Made by a program: the position numbers and the translations under genes. DNA of 7,149 nucleotides from Candidatus Hydrogenedentota bacterium (GTDB taxonomy: Bacteria > Hydrogenedentota > Hydrogenedentia > Hydrogenedentales > SLHB01): positions 1 through 7,149 of the forward strand of contig PUMX01000160.1 in the NCBI GenBank assembly GCA_003552485.1. The letters are read 5' to 3'. Below the pieces are notes generated by a model, which worked only from the letters and a program-made list of their open reading frames with translations, ran no database searches and was not told where the DNA came from. Shown here in pieces: positions 1 through 5,311 of the stretch. Position 1 is the stretch's first letter, and the number at the start of each line of letters is the position of its first letter.

Positions 1-1058
1 AGGAACACAAAGTGACGTTTGAAAAAAGAGATGAACAGTATAGCATGCTCAAGACAGCCAAGACACAACTAGAAACTATGCTGAAGACCAAATTCGGAGC
101 GGGTTTGGAATTCTTAGACAAGAAAAAAACGGCAAAAATATCATTCGGACAACCCGTCTCCACACTCAGTCATGGTGAGAAGAATCTGATTACGTTCTTG
201 GTGCATTTATATACGTTTTATGCCAGCGACTATAACATGATGATCATGGATGATCCAATAAGCAGTTTCGATCTTCCCAACCAATACATCATCGCATTTG
301 AGATTGCGTACCTGGTTAGCAAGCAAGAGGACAAATCGCTCCTGATCCTGACACATAATGCAGACCTAATCAACAACCTCCACACCATCCGGAGAGAAAG
401 GGATCTATTTACCTACTATAACATCGATGTTATGTGTCAAGGTGATCGCGCAATACAACCCATAGAAATTGACTGTGAGAAAGACAATCTGCTTTCCTTG
501 TCATCGTTGCGTTCGTATGAGGACAAAGAAAAGGGCGACAAATACATTCAAGCTCTGATAGAAAGAGAGCACCCTGCAAAAGAAGAGCTTAATGGACTAT
601 TTCACTACAAAGAAGGGCCTTATAAGAAAAACGAATTCGGTAGTGAATTGAGCAACGACAAGTTAGTGAGAATCATCGAGGACTTCTCGGGCGATGTTTT
701 CGGACATGGTTTTATAGAAATGACATACACCAAAGTGCTTGTTTTAGTTGCTTTGCGCGTCTGGGTGGAAAAACAAATCTATGACTATGCAAAAGGTAAA
801 AATCAATTGGAGAAGCTGCAAAAATGTCATGGTTTCAGACAAATTGTAAAATACGCACGCTGTGAGTCCTTATTGAGTGAGGACGAAAAACGATGCCTAA
901 TGTCCAAGAAAACCATGTTGAATCACAATTGTCATTATCAAAGTCAGGTGCTACCCTTCTATTATGCGATGAACATATCCGCCGAAGAAATCAAAGAAGA
1001 AATCAACCAGGTCAAAGACCTTTTTCTCGAAAAAGTCAGCTTGAATTCCACGACATAA
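1..1058 (+). CDS. AAA_13 / RloC-PrrC-like ABC ATPase, C-terminal part (5' end outside window)
   Basis: The reading frame is open to the left edge (first full codon at 3), so the GTG at 12 is probably internal and about 351 residues are visible. Numbering from codon 3, I see an ABC signature LSHGEKN (55-61), a Walker B MMIMDDP (79-85), a D-loop SSFD (87-90) and a switch histidine in LTHN (H118). The Walker A and any coiled coil must lie upstream. The LS-x-GEKN plus DDPISS-x-D pair is typical of the AAA_13 family, which includes the anticodon nucleases PrrC and RloC and many uncharacterised defence ATPases. Past the ATPase core, R252-x3-E256 and a later LNHNCH (306-311) resemble the Arg-Glu-His arrangement of the nuclease domain, but the spacing is longer than I recall for PrrC. 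Nuclease activity is inference; the ATPase class is secure. Sampled GC is lower than in the aminotransferase gene, which fits a transferred gene. Confidence 0.85.
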   Translation, partial: EHKVTFEKRDEQYSMLKTAKTQLETMLKTKFGAGLEFLDKKKTAKISFGQPVSTLSHGEKNLITFLVHLYTFYASDYNMMIMDDPISSFDLPNQYIIAFEIAYLVSKQEDKSLLILTHNADLINNLHTIRRERDLFTYYNIDVMCQGDRAIQPIEIDCEKDNLLSLSSLRSYEDKEKGDKYIQALIEREHPAKEELNGLFHYKEGPYKKNEFGSELSNDKLVRIIEDFSGDVFGHGFIEMTYTKVLVLVALRVWVEKQIYDYAKGKNQLEKLQKCHGFRQIVKYARCESLLSEDEKRCLMSKKTMLNHNCHYQSQVLPFYYAMNISAEEIKEEINQVKDLFLEKVSLNSTT

Positions 1059-1086
1059 ATATACAAGTGTGATATCTGTATATTTT
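1058..1086 (+). terminator. Weak AT-rich hairpin after the ATPase gene
   Basis: AATATACA (1058-1065) pairs perfectly with TGTATATT (1077-1084) around an 11-base loop, starting at the last base of the ATPase stop codon and running into a TTTT. The stem is almost all A-T, so termination would be inefficient. It could instead be an operator-like palindrome. Position directly after the gene is the main argument for a terminator. Confidence 0.3.
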
Positions 1087-1189
1087 ATGAATGGCCACTG
1101 TAGCAACTAAGAAACGCACCTGCTCAACATCGCAAAGTTCAACACTGAGAGTAGGAGGAAATATCGTCCTTAGAAATAGTATACCTTAG

Positions 1190-1218
1190 TTGAAATAGAA
1201 TAAGGTGCAAGATATCAT
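1190..1218 (+). promoter_or_regulatory. Sigma-A-like promoter for the small lipoprotein gene
   Basis: TTGAAA (1190-1195) and TATCAT (1213-1218) each match the consensus at five of six positions and are separated by exactly 17 bases. Transcription would begin near 1225 and give a leader of about 128 bases before the ATG at 1353. The leader includes the stem-loop at 1250-1301. Confidence 0.6.
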
Positions 1219-1249
1219 TGATTCTATTAAGCTGCATCTGCATCACAGC

Positions 1250-1301
1250 GCATGCTCCTTGCATTTCAACATGTATCCTTGAAATGCTCTCCATCGCATG
1301 C
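1250..1301 (+). other. Nested stem-loop in the 5' leader of the small lipoprotein gene
   Basis: GCATTTCAA (1261-1269) is a perfect nine-base inverted repeat with TTGAAATGC (1279-1287), with a nine-base loop. The pair is enclosed by GCATGC on both sides (1250-1255 and 1296-1301), which can form an outer six-base stem with internal loops of five and eight bases. No T-run follows, so it is not an intrinsic terminator. It lies between the predicted start of transcription and the ribosome binding site at 1339-1345, so it may act on mRNA stability or translation. It matches no riboswitch class I recognise, and a protein-binding palindrome is also possible. Confidence 0.5.
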
Positions 1302-1352
1302 TAAAGGTCTAGGTAGATACAGGTCGAACCATGGTCTGAAGGAGGGTTATAT

Positions 1353-1874
1353 ATGAAGAGGATTGTTGTTATCATGTTGGGCGTCATGATGGTGTTCATC
1401 CTTGCCGCATGTGAAGATGTCGAAATGGATGACAAGGGAGAGACAATGTCTCTTGTCTTCGGTACGGACTACGAAGTGGAGAACTTCCGCGCCGAGCCCT
1501 TGGTGGGTTATCCCGAAGAAGGTATCGCAGAGGTCTACTGGATCGATTCCTTGTCCGAGTTGGAGACTTACGTGAATGAGTATGAGGACATCTTCGATTT
1601 CGGTTGGGATGACCCCTCGTTCCGTGACCACATCGAACAATATGACGAGGAATTCTTCGCAGAATTCCACCTTTTCTTCATCGTCGTGGACGAACCATCC
1701 GGTTCCATCCGCCACGGGGTGGAAGAGATCACTGCCGAGGAAGGCATCCTGAACATCCACATGAGCCGTTCCATCCCCGAGGTGGGAACCACGGACATGG
1801 CTTGTTGGCATGTGGTGGTGGAACTCGACAAAGAAGCCCATGATTTCCATTCGGTCAAGCTCATCATCGAATGA
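1353..1874 (+). CDS. Small lipoprotein with PrcB-like C-terminal region
   Basis: A 173-residue protein starting at an ATG seven bases after a strong AAGGAGGG (1339-1346). It has a lipoprotein signal peptide: KR, a hydrophobic stretch, then lipobox LAAC with C20 as the predicted lipidated cysteine, so the mature 154-residue acidic protein should sit on the outer face of the membrane. The C-terminal half has a YDEEFF block (97-102), EPSGSIRH (114-121) and PEVGTTDMACWHVVVELDK (142-160). This layout resembles the PrcB_C-type domain found in many clostridial lipoproteins of unknown function; the family assignment is from memory of the pattern. Residues 21-90 I do not recognise. The gene is a single transcription unit, bounded by its own promoter and a perfect terminator. 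Function unknown. Confidence 0.9.
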   Translation: MKRIVVIMLGVMMVFILAACEDVEMDDKGETMSLVFGTDYEVENFRAEPLVGYPEEGIAEVYWIDSLSELETYVNEYEDIFDFGWDDPSFRDHIEQYDEEFFAEFHLFFIVVDEPSGSIRHGVEEITAEEGILNIHMSRSIPEVGTTDMACWHVVVELDKEAHDFHSVKLIIE

Positions 1875-1890
1875 ACAGCTGAACACCACC

Positions 1891-1917
1891 AGGGCCGCTC
1901 TTCGGAGCGGCCCTTTT
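1891..1917 (+). terminator. Intrinsic terminator of the small lipoprotein gene
   Basis: GGGCCGCTC (1892-1900) and GAGCGGCCC (1905-1913) form a perfect nine-base GC-rich stem closed by a TTCG tetraloop and followed by TTTT (1914-1917). It starts 17 bases after the stop codon. A classic Rho-independent terminator. Confidence 0.95.
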
Positions 1918-1920
1918 GCA

Positions 1921-1949
1921 TTGACTAAGTCTCATGCAAACGTTATCAT
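1921..1949 (+). promoter_or_regulatory. Sigma-A-like promoter for the aminotransferase gene
   Basis: TTGACT (1921-1926), a 17-base spacer and TATCAT (1944-1949) lie immediately after the preceding terminator. Both hexamers match consensus at five of six positions. Predicted transcription start is near 1956, about 30 bases before the ATG at 1987, so the gene has a short leader. Confidence 0.7.
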
Positions 1950-1986
1950 GTAAGCGTATGAACACTTTCCTAGGAGGCTTTCCGAT

Positions 1987-3207
1987 ATGCGTTTCCTCGC
2001 AAACCGAAGCAAAGACAAGAAAATGACAGATCCCATCATGGCCATCAACAAAGACATCCAAAAAGCGAAAGAAGAAGGAGCACTCAGGATAAACGCCACC
2101 TTGGGCATGCTTTTCGACGATGCCGGCGAATTCCTCACCTTCCCTTCCGTGCAAGAGACGATCGATGCCATCCCTCCTTCGGATAAATACACCTACGCCC
2201 CCGTGGATGGCGGAAAAGACTATCACGAAGCCTTGAAATCGTGGGTCTTCGGAAAAGAGAGAAAAAGACTGGAAGAAGCCTTCCATATCGGCATCACCGC
2301 CGCCGCGGGCGGCACGGGGGCGATCTCAAACACCTTCTCGAACTATCTCGATGAGGGGGAGGCGATCCTCGCTCCCGACATCGCCTGGGTCTACAAACGC
2401 ATCGCCGCCGAATTCGGCGTCAAAACCGAGACCTACACCCTCTTCGACGAAGAGAACCGCTTCCACATGGAAGCCTTGAAGAAGAAGACGAAAGAGATCG
2501 CCCAAAGACAGAAGAAACTCCTCCTTGTCATGAACGATCCCTGCCACAACCCCACGGGCTATTCCTTGGCAGACGCCGAATGGGAAGAACTCTTAGACCA
2601 CCTGAACACCATCGCCAAAGAGGGGACTCCTGTCATCTTCCTTCATGACATCGCCTATCTCGATTACGACCCGAGAGGATATGAAGAGAGCCGGAAGGCC
2701 TTCGGCCGCTACACCGCTTTCCATGAAAACATCCTTCCCATCATCGCTTTCAGCGGCTCGAAGACATTCTCTCTCTACGGATTACGCATAGGCGCCCAGA
2801 TCGCCCTTTCCAAACGAAAAGAGGAGATCGAGGCTTTCCGCCATGCGACGCAAGTCTCTTCCCGCGCCAAGTGGTCGAACGCCCCGAGGATAGGTATCGC
2901 CCTCGTACAAGAACTCCTGCATGACGACAAAAAGACCGAACAGTTCAAGAAGGAACTGAAAGAAGCCTCCCAAGTGTTGGCTTCCCGCGGCGAACAATTC
3001 ATGAAGAAAGCCAAAGCGAAGAATCTAACGCATCATCCGTACACCGGGGGCTTCTTCGTGACGATTCCTATGGATGACCCCCAAGGCAAGGCGGATGAAC
3101 TGAAAGAACAAGGCATTTTTGTCGTGGCGAGAAAGGATCTCATCCGCATCGCTTTGAGTGCCGTGAGCCCCAAAGACATCGATGTCTTGATCGATCAATT
3201 GGCTTGA
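1987..3207 (+). CDS. Class I PLP-dependent aminotransferase (aspartate/aromatic type)
   Basis: A 406-residue cytoplasmic enzyme, near the usual 390-410 for fold-type I aminotransferases, starting at an ATG nine bases after AGGAGG (1972-1977). Family landmarks appear in order: GGTGAI (108-113) for the cofactor phosphate, an aromatic W134 that may stack on the PLP ring, N188 in HNPTG, D221 and Y224 in HDIAY, the Schiff-base K259 in SGSKTFSLYG, R267 in GLRIG, and R387 in LIRIAL, which should bind the substrate alpha-carboxylate. The N-terminal DPIMAINKDI followed by an LGMLFDDAGEF block recalls the AspC/TyrB (I-alpha) subgroup rather than the bacterial I-gamma AspB type. The expected reaction is amino-group transfer between aspartate or an aromatic amino acid and 2-oxoglutarate; the exact donor cannot be fixed from sequence. 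It is monocistronic between its own promoter and a terminator. No key residue is missing. Confidence 0.95.
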   Translation: MRFLANRSKDKKMTDPIMAINKDIQKAKEEGALRINATLGMLFDDAGEFLTFPSVQETIDAIPPSDKYTYAPVDGGKDYHEALKSWVFGKERKRLEEAFHIGITAAAGGTGAISNTFSNYLDEGEAILAPDIAWVYKRIAAEFGVKTETYTLFDEENRFHMEALKKKTKEIAQRQKKLLLVMNDPCHNPTGYSLADAEWEELLDHLNTIAKEGTPVIFLHDIAYLDYDPRGYEESRKAFGRYTAFHENILPIIAFSGSKTFSLYGLRIGAQIALSKRKEEIEAFRHATQVSSRAKWSNAPRIGIALVQELLHDDKKTEQFKKELKEASQVLASRGEQFMKKAKAKNLTHHPYTGGFFVTIPMDDPQGKADELKEQGIFVVARKDLIRIALSAVSPKDIDVLIDQLA

Positions 3208-3210
3208 AAG

Positions 3211-3239
3211 AAGCCCCTTCTTCACGGAGGGGCTTTCTT
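3211..3239 (+). terminator. Intrinsic terminator of the aminotransferase gene
   Basis: AAGCCCCTTC (3211-3220) pairs with GGAGGGGCTT (3226-3235), ten pairs including one G-U, around the loop TTCAC, followed by TCTT. It begins three bases after the stop codon. The T-tract is interrupted by a C, so some read-through into the gene at 3272 is possible. Confidence 0.85.
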
Positions 3240-3271
3240 GTGGGAAGAAAGAAGAAAGGGGAGTGCGAGCC

Positions 3272-4570
3272 GTGAAGAGAAGACATCTTCTTAGAACAAC
3301 CGTGACCTTTCTTTCTTTGCTTGCGCTTATCTTTCTTTTCGCTTGCGAAAGAGACATGGAGACATACACCCTCCGGCTGGATCCACAAGAAGGGACACTT
3401 CCTGCGGAAGAAGAGGAAATGATCCTTCATCCCGGGTCATTCTTGGAGCTTTCCACACCTACAAAAGAAGGGTATGTCTTTCACGGATGGTATCTTGATC
3501 CTTCCTTCCGGAAAGCTTTCGCGAAAGACACCATGCCCAAGAAGGACCTCCATCTCTATGCGGCCTATCGGGACGAGAGGGGCTTTTTCCAAGCAAGCGA
3601 AGTTCCCGAGACCATCGACGGCATACCGGTCCGCGAACGCTTCGGCACGAACCGCCAAGGCTTTGTCGAAGTGGGAGAGAGCCTCCACTACATCGGCGGG
3701 GTGGGACCGCACTTGACGGATGAAGATGGGGGTTTTTCCGGTTTCCCTTTCTATTCGGGTCTGCACATTTCCTATAATACCCACACCGAAGAATGGGTTC
3801 TCCACGAAGACCTTCCCGCCAAAGCGGGCTTTCTCGATGCCGTTGCCCACGGCACGGATATCTTTATCCTCGGTGGCGAATGGGTGGATGACGAAGGTTA
3901 TGTGAAGCCCTACACCTTGCGCTATGATACCTTGAGTGGGGAGTATCACGAATTGGAAGAACCCCCGATATTCTTCCAAGCCACAAACGGCAGCGTCATC
4001 CATGACGACAAGATCTATATCTTCGTCGGCAACCGTCAAGACTATGCCGAGCCCTTCCCTTCCTTCGAAAGGGTGAAAGACACCCTGGTCTATGACATCA
4101 AAGAAGAAAGCTGGTCCTTTGCGGCAAAACAACCTTTCAACACGGCAAGCGGAAGTGCCGCGCTTGTGGAAGGTCTCATCTATGTGTATCGCTCCCAAAA
4201 TGCCGAAGAAGCCTATCTCGCCGCCTATGATCCCAAGACAAACGAATGGCTTGCAGACCTTCCCCACCCCGAACACCAAGTTTCGCACTCTTCCTCCTTG
4301 GCCTATGATGGGAAATTTCTCATCACGGGCGGTTGGCTCACAGGGATAGGAACGACTTCCGGAGCTTTTCAGGTGTATTGTCCCGTCGAAGACACCTGGG
4401 AGGTCTTGAGTGTCCTACAAGACGAAGAGGGACGAGAGATCGGCTATGTGGCCGTCTACAAACAAGGAGACCCCCTCTACATTCTCGGTGGTGAATCCCA
4501 CGACGAAGAGAATTCTTACACCGCCCACTACGGGCTCTATCGCTTCAAGGAAGAATGGCTCGTTGATTGA
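3272..4570 (+). CDS. Lipoprotein with one InlB B-repeat and a kelch-like beta-propeller
   Basis: I place the start at GTG 3272 (432 residues) because AAAGGGGAG (3255-3263) is eight bases upstream. An in-frame GTG at 3263 would add three residues but overlaps that site. The N-terminus is a lipoprotein signal: KRR, a hydrophobic run and lipobox LFAC with C25. Residues 32-99 form a Listeria-Bacteroides (Flg_new) repeat with the hallmark KEGYVFHGWYLD. The rest reads as six kelch-type blades, each with a hydrophobic strand and glycines (LHYIGG 138, IFILGG 197, IYIFVG 248, LIYVY 302, FLITGG 349, LYILGG 402) followed by an aromatic strand such as YDPKTNEW (319-326). The fourth blade lacks the GG. 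The protein is predicted to be membrane-anchored and extracellular, where propellers usually bind proteins or glycans; the ligand is unknown. I find no clear promoter in the 64-base gap upstream. Confidence 0.92.
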   Translation: MKRRHLLRTTVTFLSLLALIFLFACERDMETYTLRLDPQEGTLPAEEEEMILHPGSFLELSTPTKEGYVFHGWYLDPSFRKAFAKDTMPKKDLHLYAAYRDERGFFQASEVPETIDGIPVRERFGTNRQGFVEVGESLHYIGGVGPHLTDEDGGFSGFPFYSGLHISYNTHTEEWVLHEDLPAKAGFLDAVAHGTDIFILGGEWVDDEGYVKPYTLRYDTLSGEYHELEEPPIFFQATNGSVIHDDKIYIFVGNRQDYAEPFPSFERVKDTLVYDIKEESWSFAAKQPFNTASGSAALVEGLIYVYRSQNAEEAYLAAYDPKTNEWLADLPHPEHQVSHSSSLAYDGKFLITGGWLTGIGTTSGAFQVYCPVEDTWEVLSVLQDEEGREIGYVAVYKQGDPLYILGGESHDEENSYTAHYGLYRFKEEWLVD

Positions 4571-4616
4571 GCTCACTCACCAAAGCACAATCCATAATAC
4601 ACAAGGTACTACTAGC

Positions 4617-4654
4617 GACCGTGTCGGGGAACCATTTCCCCTACACGGTCTTTT
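4617..4654 (+). terminator. Strong intrinsic terminator of the kelch lipoprotein gene
   Basis: GACCGTGT (4617-4624) pairs with ACACGGTC (4643-4650). After a 1x1 C/T mismatch, GGGGAA (4626-4631) pairs with TTCCCC (4636-4641) around the loop CCAT. TTTT (4651-4654) follows. It lies 47 bases past the stop codon and fully ends the upstream unit. Confidence 0.93.
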
Positions 4655-4896
4655 CATGGTGAATGACGGCTTTGTTCAAGCGTTATTTTCACAAGGATTC
4701 TTAAAGGGCGAAAATTCCTCTAGTGTAAACTAACATAACTGCAACGGCTTTCCCATCATCCGTTCACAAATCCGAAGTAAAACCCTGAAAAACACCTTGG
4801 GCTCGGGAAGAAATCTGTTTTAACATGCGCGATCATGTCTGAGTTCTATGGCCGTTTATAACGACAAAATCCCCAAAACCACACTATAGAGCCGAT
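4655..4896. other. Noncoding stretch, no supported feature
   Basis: I read this stretch on both strands. It holds only short frames without ribosome binding sites and a minor five-base palindrome (ACATG/CATGT near 4822-4838). Sampled GC is lower than in the flanking genes. No promoter, terminator or recognisable element remnant could be supported, and a decayed gene cannot be excluded. Confidence 0.6.
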
Positions 4897-4924
4897 TTGT
4901 ATTTCTAAAAAACTCTGGTAGAAT
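4897..4924 (+). promoter_or_regulatory. Extended -10 promoter for the peptide/repeat-protein operon
   Basis: TTGTAT (4897-4902), a 16-base spacer and TAGAAT (4919-4924) preceded by TG at 4916-4917 (TGG-TAGAAT) form an extended -10 promoter. Predicted transcription start is near 4931. I find no comparably good promoter between the terminator at 5056-5100 and the ATG at 5162 (the best is TTGCTT-N19-TAGAAA), so this may drive the downstream genes through the leader. Confidence 0.5.
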
Positions 4925-4938
4925 TACAAATGGGTGAT

Positions 4939-4964
4939 GCGAAGCGGCCGGGGGGCCGGTTCGC
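4939..4964 (+). other. GC-rich hairpin near the predicted 5' end of the leader RNA
   Basis: GCGAAGCGGCC (4939-4949) pairs with GGCCGGTTCGC (4954-4964) with a single G/G mismatch and a GGGG loop. It is far richer in GC than its surroundings and begins about eight bases after the predicted transcription start. It could protect the 5' end of the RNA or form the base of a folded leader. I do not recognise it as a known riboswitch. Confidence 0.55.
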
Positions 4965-4998
4965 TCATCCGGGGAAAGTGATGGAAGGGGATGCAGAT

Positions 4999-5070
4999 AT
5001 GTTGAGCACATTTGTTTTTGTGCATGTTTATCATCTGTTTTATTCACTAGCCGACAAAAGATACACGTGA
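4999..5070 (+). CDS. Possible 23-codon leader peptide ORF
   Basis: An ATG at 4999 lies eight bases after GGAAGGGG (4983-4990) and opens a 23-codon frame ending at TGA 5068-5070, which falls inside the left arm of the terminator at 5056-5100. The predicted peptide is hydrophobic and rich in Phe, Tyr, Val and Leu, with six aromatic residues, partly because the DNA is T-rich. In-frame ATGs at 4981 and 4930 would lengthen it to 29 or 46 residues, but their ribosome binding sites are poorer or absent. The overlap of stop codon and terminator stem is what translation-coupled attenuators show. No codon run points to a specific amino acid, so its expression and role are inference. Confidence 0.3.
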   Translation: MLSTFVFVHVYHLFYSLADKRYT

Positions 5071-5100
5071 GCTTTTTTTGTGAGCTTTCGTGTATTTTTT
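5056..5100 (+). terminator. Intrinsic terminator or attenuator upstream of the peptide operon
   Basis: ATACACG (5061-5067) pairs perfectly with CGTGTAT (5089-5095); AAAAG before it pairs with the T-run after it. Inside, AGCT (5070-5073) pairs with AGCT (5083-5086). The sequence contains a direct repeat GTGAGCTTT (5067-5075 and 5080-5088). T5095-T5100 form the U-tract. The terminator sits after a promoter and 61 bases before the ATG at 5162, so it either ends a short RNA of about 170 bases or attenuates the operon. Confidence 0.8.
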
Positions 5101-5161
5101 GTTGCTTTCTTTTTCAAAGAAACAAGTAGAAAAAAACATTTACGAGAGGAGTTTCAGTCAC

Positions 5162-5311
5162 ATGGGAAATGGAAGGAAAGAGAAAACCTACGAACCGCCG
5201 CGCATTGACATCATCGAATTCCAACTCGAAGAATCCATCGCTTCAAGCCTCGACCACGGACCGAATCTCAGTTGCAGCGAGATCTTCGGTCAAGGGGGTG
5301 AGGGAGAATGA
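5162..5311 (+). CDS. 49-residue peptide with a Y-E-P-P-x-I-x-I-I-x-F motif
   Basis: Starts at ATG 5162, ten bases after GAGAGGAG (5144-5151), and encodes 49 residues with no signal peptide. The N-terminus is basic (GNGRKEK). It is followed by TYEPPRIDIIEFQLEESIASS at residues 9-29, then a polar, glycine-rich tail with one cysteine (C38) ending in GQGGEGE. The first part matches small proteins common in Bacillota and Bacteroidota with Y-x-x-P-x-I-x-x-I-x-F and an acidic stretch ending in a Ser/Thr pair; their role is not known to me. The same Y-x-x-P-x-[LI] core occurs in the leader regions of lasso peptide precursors, but the conserved Gly is replaced by Glu here and no maturation enzyme gene is visible. 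The stop overlaps the next start (ATGA at 5308), which implies translational coupling. Confidence 0.75.
   Translation: MGNGRKEKTYEPPRIDIIEFQLEESIASSLDHGPNLSCSEIFGQGGEGE

Noticed and set aside
1151..1160. GTAGGAGGAA, a strong ribosome-binding-like sequence
   Set aside because: No ATG, GTG or TTG at usable distance opens a frame; the bases after it run into a stop within about ten codons.
1347..1889. A 180-codon frame on the - strand
   Set aside because: It lies wholly opposite the small lipoprotein gene, is His- and Asp-rich as mirror frames of acidic proteins are, and would start inside the terminator.
3437..4288. A 283-codon frame on the - strand
   Set aside because: It is a mirror frame of the kelch lipoprotein gene, which has clear domains, a signal peptide and a ribosome binding site on the + strand.
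4410..4733. A 107-codon frame on the + strand crossing the end of the kelch gene and its terminator
   Set aside because: It starts inside the kelch gene in another frame, has no ribosome binding site, and reads through a strong terminator. Its last 25 codons (from 4656) also lack a ribosome binding site.
4740..4816. A possible remnant of a transposase frame
   Set aside because: The short frame has no recognisable motif, no start and no flanking inverted repeats.
4822..4838. Palindrome ACATG-N6-CATGT as an operator
   Set aside because: The arms are only five bases and no promoter overlaps it; expected by chance in this length.
4939..4980. A known riboswitch (c-di-GMP, fluoride or ZTP type) at the GC-rich hairpin
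   Set aside because: The conserved bases of these classes as I know them are not present; only a generic hairpin can be supported.
4856..5047. A 63-codon frame on the - strand opposite the leader region
   Set aside because: Its composition shows no protein-like pattern I recognise, and the + strand promoter, hairpins and terminator explain the same bases better.
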